Assembly: GCF_051014685.1 (NCBI RefSeq)
Contig: NW_027478881.1
Coordinates: 62,001-126,000, forward strand
Direction: 5' to 3'
Source: Ptiloglossa arizonensis
Lineage: Eukaryota > Arthropoda > Insecta > Hymenoptera > Colletidae
Length of the DNA stretch: 64,000 nucleotides
Below the pieces are notes generated by a model. That model saw only the letters and a list, made by a program, of their open reading frames with translations. It searched no databases and was not told the origin of the DNA. Position 1 is the first letter of the stretch, and each line of letters starts with the position of its first letter. The position numbers were made by a program, and so were the translations under genes. Below, one piece after another: positions 26,673 through 37,929 of the stretch.

Positions 26673-28045
26673 TTGAGTTTCTCAAGCGTTTCGTACTTCC
26701 AAACTGCCATATCTCGCGAACGGATCGACCAATCCGCAAAATTTCTGTTGCAGGTGCAAGTAGAAACTCGCCCGATTACAACGGTATGCGTACTTTTCCC
26801 CTATGCCGTTCTAGTTACTCGTTTCGAGCATCAGAAGTGCGCAAATTTTGAGTTTATCAAGCGTTTCTTACCTCCAAACTGCCATATCTCGCGAACGGAT
26901 TGACCAATCCGCAAAATATCTGTTGCGTCTGAAAGTAGAAACTCGCCCGATTACAACGGTGTGCGTACTATTCCCCTAGGCCGTTCTAGTTACTCGTTTC
27001 GAGCATCAGAACTGCGAAAATTTTGAGTTTCTCAAGCGTTTCTTACCTCCAAACTGCCATATCTCGCGAACGGATGGACCAATCCGCAAAATTTCTGTTG
27101 CATCTGAAAGTAGAAACTCGCCCGATTACAACGGTATGCGTACTTTTCCCCTATGCCGTTCTAGTTACTCGTTTCGAGCATCAGAACTGCGAAAATTTTG
27201 AGTTTATCAAGCGTTTCTTATTTCCAAACTGCCATATCTCGCGAACGGATTGATCAATCCGCAAAATTTCTGTTGCATGTGCAAGTAGAATCTCGCCCGA
27301 TTACAACGGTATGCGTAGTTTTCCCCTAGGCCGTTCTAGTTATTTCGTTCCGAGCATCAGAACTGCGCAAATTTTGAGTTTCTCAAGCGTTTCTTATATC
27401 CAAACTGCCATATCTCGCGAACGGATTGATCAATCCGCAAAATTTCTGTTGCATCTGAAAGTAGAAACTCGCCCTATTACAACGGTATGCGCACTTTTCC
27501 CCTAGGCCGTTCTAGTTATTCGTGTCGAGCATCAGAACTGCGAAAATTTTGAGTTTCTCAAGCGTTTCTTACCTCCAAACTGCCATATCTCGCGAACGGA
27601 TTGACCAATCCGCAAAATTTCTGTTGCATCTGAAAGTAGAAACTCGCCCGATTACAACGGTATGCGTACTTTTCCCCTATGCCGTTCTAGTTACTCGTTT
27701 CGAGCATTAGAACTGCGAAAATTTTGAGTTTATCAAGCGTTTCTTATTTCCAGACTGCCATATCTCGCGAACGGATTGATCAATCCGCAAAATTTCTGTT
27801 GCATGTGCAAGTAGAATCTCGCCCGATTACAACGGTATGCGTAGTTTTCCCCTAGGCCGTTCTAGTTATTTCGTTCCGAGCATCAGAACTGCGCAAATTT
27901 TGAGTTTCTCAAGCGTTTCTTATATCCAAACTGCCATATCTCGCGAACGGATTGATCAATCCGCAAAATTTCTGTTGCATCTGAAAGTAGAAACTCGCCC
28001 TATTACAACGGTATGCGCACTTTTCCCCTAGGCCGTTCTAGTTAT
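26673..28045 (+). repeat. 2,103-bp 12-mer HOR, partial copy 2
   Basis: This is a second copy of the 12-mer that matches copy 1 for about 1.37 kb and then stops near 28,045, where GTTTTGAGCATCAGAACGG begins block D. Differences from copy 1 are sparse, for example CCAGACTGCC near 27,750 and CAAAATATC near 26,915. The truncation marks the block boundary. Confidence 0.82.
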
Positions 28046-31000
28046 TCGTTTTGAGCATCAGAACGGCGAAAATTTTGAGTTTCTCAAGCGTTTCTTACCT
28101 CCAAACTGCCATATCTCGCGAACGGATTGACCAATCCGCAAAATTTCCATTGCATCTGAAAGTAGAAACTCGCCCGATTACAACGGTATGCGTACTTTTC
28201 CCCTATGCCGTTCTAGTTACTCGTTTCGAGCATCAGAACTGCGAAAATTTTGAGTTTATCAAGCGTTTCTTATTTCCAAACTGCCATATCTCGCGAACGG
28301 ATTGATCAATCCGCAAAATTTCTGTTGCATCTGAAAGTAGAAACTCACCCGATTACAACGGTATGCGTACTCTTCCCCTATGCCGTTCTAGTTACTCGTT
28401 TCGAGCATCAGAATTGCGAAAATTTTGAGTTTCTCAAGCGTTTCTTACATCCAAACGGCCACATCTCGCGAACGGATTGACCAATCCGCAAAATTTCTGT
28501 TGCATCTGAAAGTAGAAACTCACCCGATTACAACGGTATGCGTACTCTTCCCCTATGCCGTTCTAGTTACTCGTTTCGAGCATCAGAACTGCGAAAACTT
28601 TGAGTATCTCAAGCGTTTCTTACATCCAAACTGCCATATCTCGCGAACGGATCGGCCAATCCGCAAAATTTATGTTGCATCTGCAAGTAGAAACTAGCCC
28701 GATTGCAACGGTATGCGTACTTTTCCCCTAGGCCGTTCTAGTTATTCTTTTCGACCATCAGAACTGCGAAAATTTTGCGTTTCTCAAGCGTTTCTTACTT
28801 CCAAACTGCCATATCTCGCGAACGGATCGACCAATCCGCAAAATTTCTGTTGCATGTGCAAGTAGAAACTCGTCCGATTACAACGGTATGCGTACTTTTC
28901 CCCTAGGCCGTTCTAGTTATTCGTTTCGAGCATCAGAACTGCTAAAATTTTGAGTTTCCCAAGCGTTTCTTACCTCCAAACTGCCATATCTCGCGAACGG
29001 ATTGATCAATCCGCAAAATTTCTGTTGCATCTGAAAGTAGAAACTCGCCCGATTACAACGGTATGCGTACTTTTCCCCTATGCCGTTCTAGTTACTCGTT
29101 TCGAGCATCAGAACTGGGAAAATTTTGAGTTTATCAAGCGTTTCTTATTTCCAAACTGCCATATCTCGCGAACGGATTGATCAATCCGCAAAATTTCTGT
29201 GGCATCTGAAAGTAGAAACTCGCCCGATTACAACGGTATGCGCACTTTTCCCCTAGGCGGTTCTAGTTATTCGTTTCGAGCATCAGAACTGCGAAAATTT
29301 TGAGTTTCTCAAGCGTTTCTTATTTCCAAACTACCATATCTCGCGAACGGATTGATCAATCCGCAAAATTTCTGTTGCATCTGAAAGTAGAAGCTCGCCC
29401 GATTACAACGGTATGCGCACTTTTCCCCTAGGCCGTTCTAGTTATTCGTGTCGAGCATCAGAACTGCGAAAATTTTGAGTTTCTCAAGCGTTTCTTACCT
29501 CCAAACTGCCATATCTCGCGAACGGATCGACCAATCCGCAAAATTTCTGTTGCATCTGCAAGTAGAAACTCGCCCGATTACAACGGTATGCGTACTTTTC
29601 CCCTAGGCCGTTCTAGTTATTCGTTTCGAGCATCAGAACTGCAAAAATTTTGAGTTTCTCAAGCGTTTCTTACTTCCAAACTGCCATATCTCGCGAACGG
29701 ATCGACCAATCAGCAAAATTTCAGTTGCATGTGCAAGTAGAATCTCGCCCGATTACAACGGTATGCGTACTTTTCCCCTAGGCCGTTCTAGTTATTCGTG
29801 TCGAGCATCAGAGATGCGCAAATTTTGAGTTTCTCAAGCGTTTCTTACCTACAAACTGCCATATCTCGCGAACGGATTGACCAATCCGCAAAATTTCTGT
29901 TGCATCTGCAAGTAGAAACTCGCCCGATTACAAAGGTATGCGTACTTTTCCCCTAGGCCGTTCTAGTTATTCGTTTCGAGCATCAGAACTGCAAAAATTT
30001 TGAGTTTCTCAAGCGTTTCTTACTTCCAAACTGCCATATCTCGCGAACGGATCGACCAATCCGCAAAATTTCTGTTGCATCTGCAAGTAGAAACTCGCCC
30101 GATTACAACGGTATGCGTACTTTTCCCCTAGGCCGTTCTAGTTATTCGTGTCGAGCATCAGATCTGCGAAAATTTTGAGTTTCTCAAGCGTTTCTTACAT
30201 CCAAACTGCCATATCTCGCGAACGGATTGACCAATCCGCAAAATTTCCATTGCATCTGATAGTAGAAACTCGCCCGATTACAACGGTATGCGTACTTTTC
30301 CCCTATGCCGTTCTAGTTACTCGTTTCGAGCATCAGAACTGCGAAAATTTTGAGTTTATCAAGCGTTTCTTATCTCCAAACTGCCATATCTCGCGAACGG
30401 ATAGACCAATCTGCAAAATTTCTGTAGTATCTGAAAGTAGAAACTCGCCCGATTACAACGGTATGTGTAGTTTTCCCGTAGGCCTTTCCAGTTATTGGTT
30501 TCGAGCATCAGAACTGCGAAAATTTTGAGTTTCTCAAGCGTTTCTTATATCCAAACTGCCATATCTCGCGAACGGATTGATCAATCCGCAAAATTTCTGT
30601 TGCATCTGAAAGTAGAAACTCGCCCGATTACAACGGTATGCGCACTTTTCCCCTAGGCCGTTCTAGTTATTCGTGTCGAGCATCAGAACTGCGAAAATTT
30701 TGCGTTTCTCAAGCGTTCCTTACCTCCAAACTGCCATATCTCGCGAACGGATTGACCAATCCGCAAAATTTCTGTTGCATCTGAAAGTAGAAACTCACCC
30801 GATTACAACGGTATGCGTACACTTCCCCTATGCCGTTCTAGTTACTCGTTTCGAGGATCAGAACTGCGAAAACTTTGAGTTTCTCAAGCGTTTCTTACCT
30901 CCAAACTGCCATATCTCGCGAACGGATTGACCAATCCGCAAAATTTCTGTTGCGTCTGAAAGTAGAAACTCGCCCGATTACAACGGTGTGCGTACTATTC

Positions 31001-32635
31001 CCCTAGGCCGTTCTAGTTACTCGTTTCGAGCATCAGAACTGCGAAAATTTTGAATTTCTCAAGCGTTTCTTACCTCCAAACTGCCATATCTCGCGAACGG
31101 ATTGACCAATCCGCAAAATTTCTGTTGCGTCTGAAAGTAGAAACTCGCCCGATTACAACGGTGTGCGTACTATTCCCCTAGGCCGTTCTAGTTATTCGTG
31201 TCGAGCATCAAAACTGCGCAAATTTTGAGTTTCTCAAGCGTTTCTTACCTCCAAACTGCCATATCTCGCGAACGGATTGAACAATCCGCAAAATTTCCAT
31301 TGCATCTGAAAGTAGAAACTCGCCCGATTACAACGGTATGCGTACTTTTCCCCTATGCCGTTCTAGTTACTCGTTTCGAGCATCAGAACTGCGAAAATTT
31401 TGAGTTTATCAAGCGTTTCTTATTTCCAAACTGCCATATCTCGCGAACGGATTGATCAATCCGCAAAATTTCTGTTGCATCTGAAAGTAGAAACTCACCC
31501 GATTACAACGGTATGCGTACTCTTCCCCTATGCCGTTCTAGTTACTCGTTTCGAGCATCAGAACTGCGAAAATTTTGAGTTTCTCAAGCGTTTCTTACAT
31601 CCAAACGGCCACATCTCGCGAACGGATTGACCAATCCGCAAAATTTCTGTTGCATCTGAAAGTAGAAACTCACCCGATTACAACGGTATGCGTACTCTTC
31701 CCCTATGCCGTTCTAGTTACTCGTTTCGAGCATCAGAACTGCGAAAACTTTGAGTTTCTCAAGCGTTTCTTACCTCCAAACTGCCATATCTCGCGAACGG
31801 ATTGATCAATCCGCAAAATTTCTGTTGCATCTGAAAGTAGAAACTCGCCCGATTACAACGGTATGCGCACTTTTCCCCTAGGCCGTTCTAGTTATTCGTG
31901 TCGAGCATCAGATCTGCGAAAATTTTGAGTTTCTCAAGCGTTTCTTATATCCAAACTGCCATATCTCGCGAACGGATTGACCAATCCGCAAAATTTCCAT
32001 TGCATCTGAAAGTAGAAACTCGCCCGATTACAACGGTATGCGTACTTTTCCCCTATGCCGTTCTAGTTACTCGTTTCGAGCATCAGAACTGCGAAAATTT
32101 TGAGTTTATCAAGCGTTTCTTATTTCCAAACTGCCATATCTCGCGAACGGATTGATCAATCCGCAAAATTTCTGTTGCATCTGAAAGTAGAAACTCGCCC
32201 GATTACAACGGTATGCGCACTTTTCCCCTAGGCCGTTCTAGTTATTCGTTTCGAGCATCAGAACTGCGAAAATTTTGAGTTTCTCAAGCGTTTCTTATTT
32301 CCAAACTGCCATATCTCGCGAACGGATTGATCAATCCGCAAAATTTCTGTTGCAACTGAAAGTAGAAACTCGCCCAATTACAACGGTATGCGCACTTTTC
32401 CCCTAGGCCGTTCTAGTTATTCGTGTCGAGCATCAGAACTGCGAAAATTTTGAGTTTCTCAAGCGATTCTTACCTCCAAACTGCCATATCTCGCGAACGG
32501 ATTGACCAATCCGCAAAATTTCTATTGCATCTGAAAGTAGAAACTCGCCCGATTACAACGGTATGCGTACTTTTCCCCTATGCCGTTCTAGTTACTCGTT
32601 TCGAGCATCAGAACTGCGAAAATTTTGAGTTTCTC

Positions 32636-34033
32636 AAGCGTTTCTTATATCCAAACTGCCATATCTCGCGAACGGATTGATCAATCCGCAAAATTTCTGT
32701 TGCATCTGAAAGTAGAAACTCGCCCGATTCCAACGGTATGCGCACTTTTCCCCTAGGCCGTTCTAGTTATTCGCGTCGAGCATCAGACTGCGAAAATATT
32801 GAGTTTCTCAAGCGTTTCTTACATCCAAACTGCCATATCTTGCGAACGGATTGACCAATCCGCAAAATTTCCATTGCATCTGAAAGTAGAAGCTCGCCCG
32901 ATTACAACGGTATGCGTACTTTTCCCCTATGCCGTTCTAGTTACTCGTTTCGAGCATCAGAACTGCGAAAATTTTGAGTTTCTCAAGCGTTTCTTACATC
33001 CAAACGGCCACATCTCGCGAACGGATTGACCTATCCGCAAAATTTCTGTTGCATCTGAAAGTAGAAACTCACCCGATTACAACGGTATGCGTACTCTTCC
33101 CCTATGCCGTTCTAGTTACTCGTTTCGAGCATCAGAACTGCGAAAACTTTGAGTTTCTCAAGCGTTTCTTACCTCCAAACTGCCATATCTCGCGAACGGA
33201 TTGACCAATCCGCAAAATTTCTGTTGCGTCTGAAAGTAGAAACTCGCCCGATTACAACGGTGTGCGTACTATTCCCCTAGGCCGTTCTAGTTACTCGTTT
33301 CGAGCTTCAGAACTGCGAAAATTTTGAGTTTCTCAAGCGTTTCTTATATCCAAACTGCCATATCTCGCGAACGGATTGATCAATCCGCAAAATTTCTGTT
33401 GCATCTGAAAGTAGAAACTCGCCCGATTCCAACGGTATGCGCACTTTTCCCCTAGGCCGTTCTAGTTATTCGCGTCGAGCATCAGACTGCGAAAATATTG
33501 AGTTTCTCAAGCGTTTCTTACATCCAAACTGCCATATCTTGCGAACGGATTGACCAATCCGCAAAATTTCCATTGCATCTGAAAGTAGAAGCTCGCCCGA
33601 TTACAACGGTATGCGTACTTTTCCCCTATGCCGTTCTAGTTACTCGTTTCGAGCATCAGAACTGCGAAAATTTTGAGTTTCTCAAGCGTTTCTTACATCC
33701 AAACGGCCACATCTCGCGAACGGATTGACCTATCCGCAAAATTTCTGTTGCATCTGAAAGTAGAAACTCACCCGATTACAACGGTATGCGTACTCTTCCC
33801 CTATGCCGTTCTAGTTACTCGTTTCGAGCATCAGAACTGCGAAAACTTTGAGTTTCTCAAGCGTTTCTTACCTCCAAACTGCTATATCTCGCGAACGGAT
33901 TGACCAATCCGCAAAATTTCTGTTGCGTCTGAAAGTAGAAACTCGCCCGATTACAACGGTGTGCGTACTATTCCCCTAGGCCGTTCTAGTTACTCGTTTC
34001 GAGCTTCAGAACTGCGAAAATTTTGAGTTTCTC
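32636..34033 (+). repeat. tandem pair of 699-bp 4-mer HORs
   Basis: Bases 32,636-33,334 and 33,335-34,033 are near-identical four-monomer units. They share CCCGATTCCAACGG, the 1-bp deletion CATCAGACTGCG, GAAAATATTGAG, ATCTTGCGAACGG, AAACGGCCACATC, GACCTATCCG and GAGCTTCAG. One visible difference is GCTATATCTC near 33,882 against GCCATATCTC. The unit length of 699 reflects the shared one-base deletion, so the deletion preceded the duplication. Confidence 0.9.
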
Positions 34034-34649
34034 AAGCGTTTCTTACCTCCAAACTGCCATATCTCGCGAACGGATTGACCAATCCGCAAAATTTCTGTTG
34101 CGTCTGAAAGTAGAAACTCGCCCGATTAAAACGGTGTGCGTACTATTCCCCTAGGCCGTTCTAGTTATTCGTGTCGAGCATCAAAACTGCGCAAATTTTG
34201 AGTTTCTCAAGCGTTTCTTACCTCCAAACTGCCATATCTCGCGAACGGATTGACCAATCCGCAAAATTTCTGTTGCGTCTGAAAGTAGAAACTCGCCCGA
34301 TTACAACGGTGTGCGTACTATTCCCCTAGGCCGTTCTAGTTACTCGTTTCGAGCATCAGAACTGCGAAAATTTTGAGTTTCTCAAGCGTTTCTTATATCC
34401 AAACTGCCATATCTCGCGAACGGATTGATCAATCCGCAAAATTTCTGTTGCATCTGAAAGTAGAAACTCGCCCGATTACAACGGTATGGGCACTTTTCCC
34501 CTAGGCCGTTCTAGTTATTCGTGTCGAGCATCAGATCTGCGAAAATTTTGAGTTTCTCAAGCGTTTCTTACATCCAAACTGCCATATCTCGCGAACGGAT
34601 TGACCAATCCGCAAAATTTCCATTGCATCTGAAAGTAGAAACTCGCCCG

Positions 34650-35850
34650 ATTACAACGGTATGCGCACTTTTCCCCTAGGCCGTTCTAGTTATTCGTGTC
34701 GAGCATCAGAACTGCGAAAATTTTGAGTTTCTCAAGCGATTCTTACCTCCAAACTGCCATATCTCGCGAACGGATTGACCAATCCGCAAAATTTCTATTG
34801 CATCTGAAAGTAGAAACTCGCCCGATTACAACGGTATGCGTACTTTTCCCCTATGCCGTTCTAGTTACTCGTTTCGAGCATCAGAACTGCGAAAATTTTG
34901 AGTTTATCAAGCGTTTCTTATTTCCAAACTGCCATATCTCGCGAACGGATTGATCAATCCGCAAAATTTCTGTGGCGTCTGAAAGTAGAAACTCGCCCGA
35001 TTACAACGGTGTGCGTACTATTCCCCTAGGCCGTTCTAGTTACTCGTTTCGAGCATCAGAACTGCGAAAATTTTGAGTTTCTCAAGCGTTTCTTATATCC
35101 AAACTGCCATATCTCGCGAACGGATTGATCAATCCGCAAAATTTCTGTTGCATCTGAAAGTAGAAACTAGCCCGATTACAACGGTATGGGCACTTTTCCC
35201 CTAGGCCGTTCTAGTTATTCGTGTCGAGCATCAGATCTGCGAAAATTTTGAGTTTCTCAAGCGTTTCTTACATCCAAACTGCCATATCTCGCGAACGGAT
35301 TGACCAATCCGCAAAATTTCCATTGCATCTGAAAGTAGAAACTCGCCCGATTACAACGGTATGCGTACTTTTCCCCTATGCCGTTCTAGTTACTCGTTTC
35401 GAGCATCAGAACTGCGAAAATTTTGAGTTTATCAAGCGTTTCTTATTTCCAAACTGCCATATCTCGCGAACGGATTGATCAATCCGCAAAATTTCTGTGG
35501 CATCTGAAAGTAGAAACTCGCCCGATTACAACGGTATGGGCACTTTTCCCCTAGGCCGTTCTAGTTATTCGTGTCGAGCATCAGAACTGCGAAAATTTTG
35601 AGTTTCTCAAGAGATTCTTACCTCCAAACTGCCATATCTCGCGAACGGATTGACCAATCCGCAAAATTTCTATTGCATCTGAAAGTAGAAACTCGCCCGA
35701 TTACAACGGTATGCGTACTTTTCCCCTATGCCGTTCTAGTTACTCGTTTCGAGCATCAGAACTGCGAAAATTTTGAGTTTATCAAGCGTTTCTTATTTCC
35801 AAACTGCCATATCTCGCGAACGGATTGATCAATCCGCAAAATTTCTGTGG
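34650..35850 (+). repeat. 875-bp (5-mer) and 700-bp (4-mer) overlapping repeats
   Basis: AAGCGATTCTTACC at 34,735 and AAGAGATTCTTACC at 35,610 mark an 875-bp repeat that shares TTTCTATTGCATC, TATGCC and TTTATCAAG. GGTATGGGCAC near 34,484 and 35,184 marks a 700-bp repeat, and a third copy lies near 35,534 (350 bp on). The two distances overlap, as expected when unequal exchanges happen at different offsets in one interval. Confidence 0.7.
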
Positions 35851-37929
35851 CGTCTGAAAGTAGAAACTTGCCCGATTACATCGGTATGCGTACTCTTCCC
35901 CTAGGCCGTTCTAGTTATTCGTTTCGAGCATCAGAACTGCGAAAATTTGGAGTTTCTCAAGCGTTTCTTACCTCCAAACTGCTATCTCTCGCGAACGGAT
36001 TGACCGATCCGGAATATTTCTGTTGCATCTGAAAGTACAAACTCGCCCGATTACAACGGTATGTGTAGTTTTCCCCTACGCCGTTCCAGTTATTCGTTTC
36101 GAGCATCAGAACTGCGAAAATTTCAGTTTCTCAAGCGTTTCTTACATCCAAACTGCCATATCTCGCGAACGGATTGACCGATCCGCAAAATTTCTGTTGC
36201 ATCTGAAAGTAGAAACTCGCCCGATTACAACGGTATGCGCACTTTTCCCCTAGGCCGTTCTAGTTATTCGTGTCGAGCATCAGAACTGCGAAAATTTTGA
36301 GTTTCTGAAGCGTTTCTTACCTCCAAACTGCCATATCTCGCGAACGGATTGATCAATCCGCAAAATTTCTGTTGCATCTGAAAGTAGAAACTCGCCCGAT
36401 TACAACGGTATGCGCACTTTTCCCCTAGGCCGTTCTAGTTATTCGTGTCGAGCATCAGAACTGCGAAAATTTTGAGTTTCTCAAGCGTTTCTTACATCCA
36501 AACTGCCATATCTCGCGAACGGATTGATCAATCCGCAAAATTTCTGTTGCAACTGAAAGTAGAAACTCGCCCGATTACAACGGTATGCGCACTTTTCCCC
36601 TAGGCCGTTCTAGTTATTCGTGTCGAGCAACAGAACTGCGAAAATTTTGAGTTTCTGAAGCGTTTCTTAGCTCCAAACTGCCATATCTCGCGAACGGATT
36701 GATCAATCCGCAAAATTTCTGTTGCATCTGAAAGTAGAAACTCGCCCGATTACAACGGTATGCGCACTTTTCCCCTAGGCCGTTCTAGTTATTCGTGTCG
36801 AGCATCAGAACTGCGAAAATTTTGAGTTTCTCAAGCGTTTCTTACATCCAAACTGCCATATCTCTCGAACGGATTGATCAATCCGCAAAATTTCTGTTGC
36901 ATCTGAAAGTAGAAACTCGCCCGATTACAACGGTATGCGCACTTTTCCCCTAGGCCGTTCTAGTTATTCGTGTCGAGCATCAGAACTGCGAAAATTTTGA
37001 GTTTCTCAAGCGTTTCTTACCTCCAAACTGCCATATCTCGCGAACGGATTGACCAATCCGCAAAATTTCTCTTGCATCTGAAAGTAGGAACTCGCCCGAT
37101 TACAACGGTATGCGTACTTCTCCCCTAGGCCGTCCTAGTCAGTCGTTTCGAGCATCAGAACTGCGAAAATTTTGAATTTCTCAAGCGTTTCTTACTTCCA
37201 AACTGCCATATCTCGCGAACGGATTGACCAATCCGCAAAATTTCTATTGCATCTGAAAGTAGAAACTCGCCCGATTACAACGGTATGCGCACTTTTCCCC
37301 TATGCCGTTCTAGTTATTCGTGTCGAGCATCAGAACTGCGAAAATTTTGAGTTTCTGAAGCGTTTCTTACCTCCAAACTGCCATATCTCGCGAACAGATT
37401 GACCAATCCGCAATATTTCTGTTGCATCTGAAAGTACAAACTCGCCCGATTACAACGGTATGTGTAGTTTTCCCCTAGGCCGTTCCAGTTATTCGTTTCG
37501 AGCATCAGAACTGCGAAAATTTTGAGTTTCTCAAGCGTTTCTTACATCCAAACTGCCATATCTCGCGAACGGATTGACCAATCCGCAAAATTTCTGTTGC
37601 ATCTGAAAGTAGAAACTCGCCCGATTACAACGGTATGCGTACTACTACCCTAGGCCGTTCTTGTCAGTCGTTTCGAGCATCAGAACTGCGAAAATTTTGA
37701 ATTTCTCAAGCGTTTCTTACCTCCAAACTGCCATATCTCGCGAACGGATTGACCAATCCGCAAAATTTCTATTGCATCTGAAAGTAGAAACTCGCCCGAT
37801 TACGACGGTGTGTGTAGTTTTCGCCTAGGCCGTTCCAGTTATTCGTTTCGAGCATCAGAACTGCGAAAATTTTGAGTTTCTCAAGCGTTTCTTACATCGA
37901 AACTGCCATATCTCGCGAACGGATTGACC

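Larger units (their letters stand above)
2476..27872 (+). repeat. 21 dispersed 176-bp monomers with one extra T
   Basis: In 21 monomers TTATTCG is expanded to TTATTTCG, making the copy 176 bp. Approximate sites are 2,480, 2,828, 4,929, 5,630, 8,081, 10,007, 12,633, 15,259, 16,836, 18,582, 19,458, 20,509, 21,735, 22,260, 23,311, 24,187, 25,238, 25,764, 26,465, 27,341 and 27,867. Most share linked variants: CTATTCCCC or GTAGTTTTCCCC before the site, and TTCCGAGC with GCGCAAATTTTG after it. They therefore behave as one descended subfamily, not as recurrent slippage. I found none right of 27.9 kb. Confidence 0.88.
16841..28050 (+). repeat. Block C: 6-mer and 12-mer HORs with 176-bp monomers
   Basis: The block contains many ATCTCGCCC (GTAGAATCTC) monomers, TTTCAGTTGCATG variants and thirteen 176-bp monomers. 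Repeat distances of 1,051, 2,103 and 3,154 bp (6, 12 and 18 monomers plus inserted bases) dominate its right half, and 526-bp (3-mer) spacings are nested inside. Its left half is a looser mosaic that includes an 876-bp spacing between 18,552 and 19,428. The right edge is sharp: after 28,050 the extra-T monomers stop. Confidence 0.8.
28051..36121 (+). repeat. Block D: monomers with TTTCCATTGC and CTCTTCCCC variants
   Basis: Distinguishing variants are TTTCCATTGCATC, AAACGGCCACATC, CTCACCCGATTAC with GTACTCTTCCCC, and GGTATGGGCAC. About 540 bp from 28,060 recurs from 31,210 at exactly 3,150 bp (18 monomers). The block also holds a tandem 699-bp pair and an 875-bp repeat distance. Two 1-bp deletions (CATCAGACTGCG near 32,785 and 33,483) reduce the register. 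GTGCAAGTAG monomers, common in A to C, fade out here, with the last GCAAGTAG near 30,080. Confidence 0.8.

Noticed and set aside
37314..37505. Minus-strand open frame of 63 codons (a second one of 74 codons at 63,606-63,830)
   Set aside because: Both are reverse-strand readings of the same monomer, opened by local substitutions. They resemble each other only because the underlying DNA is the repeat.
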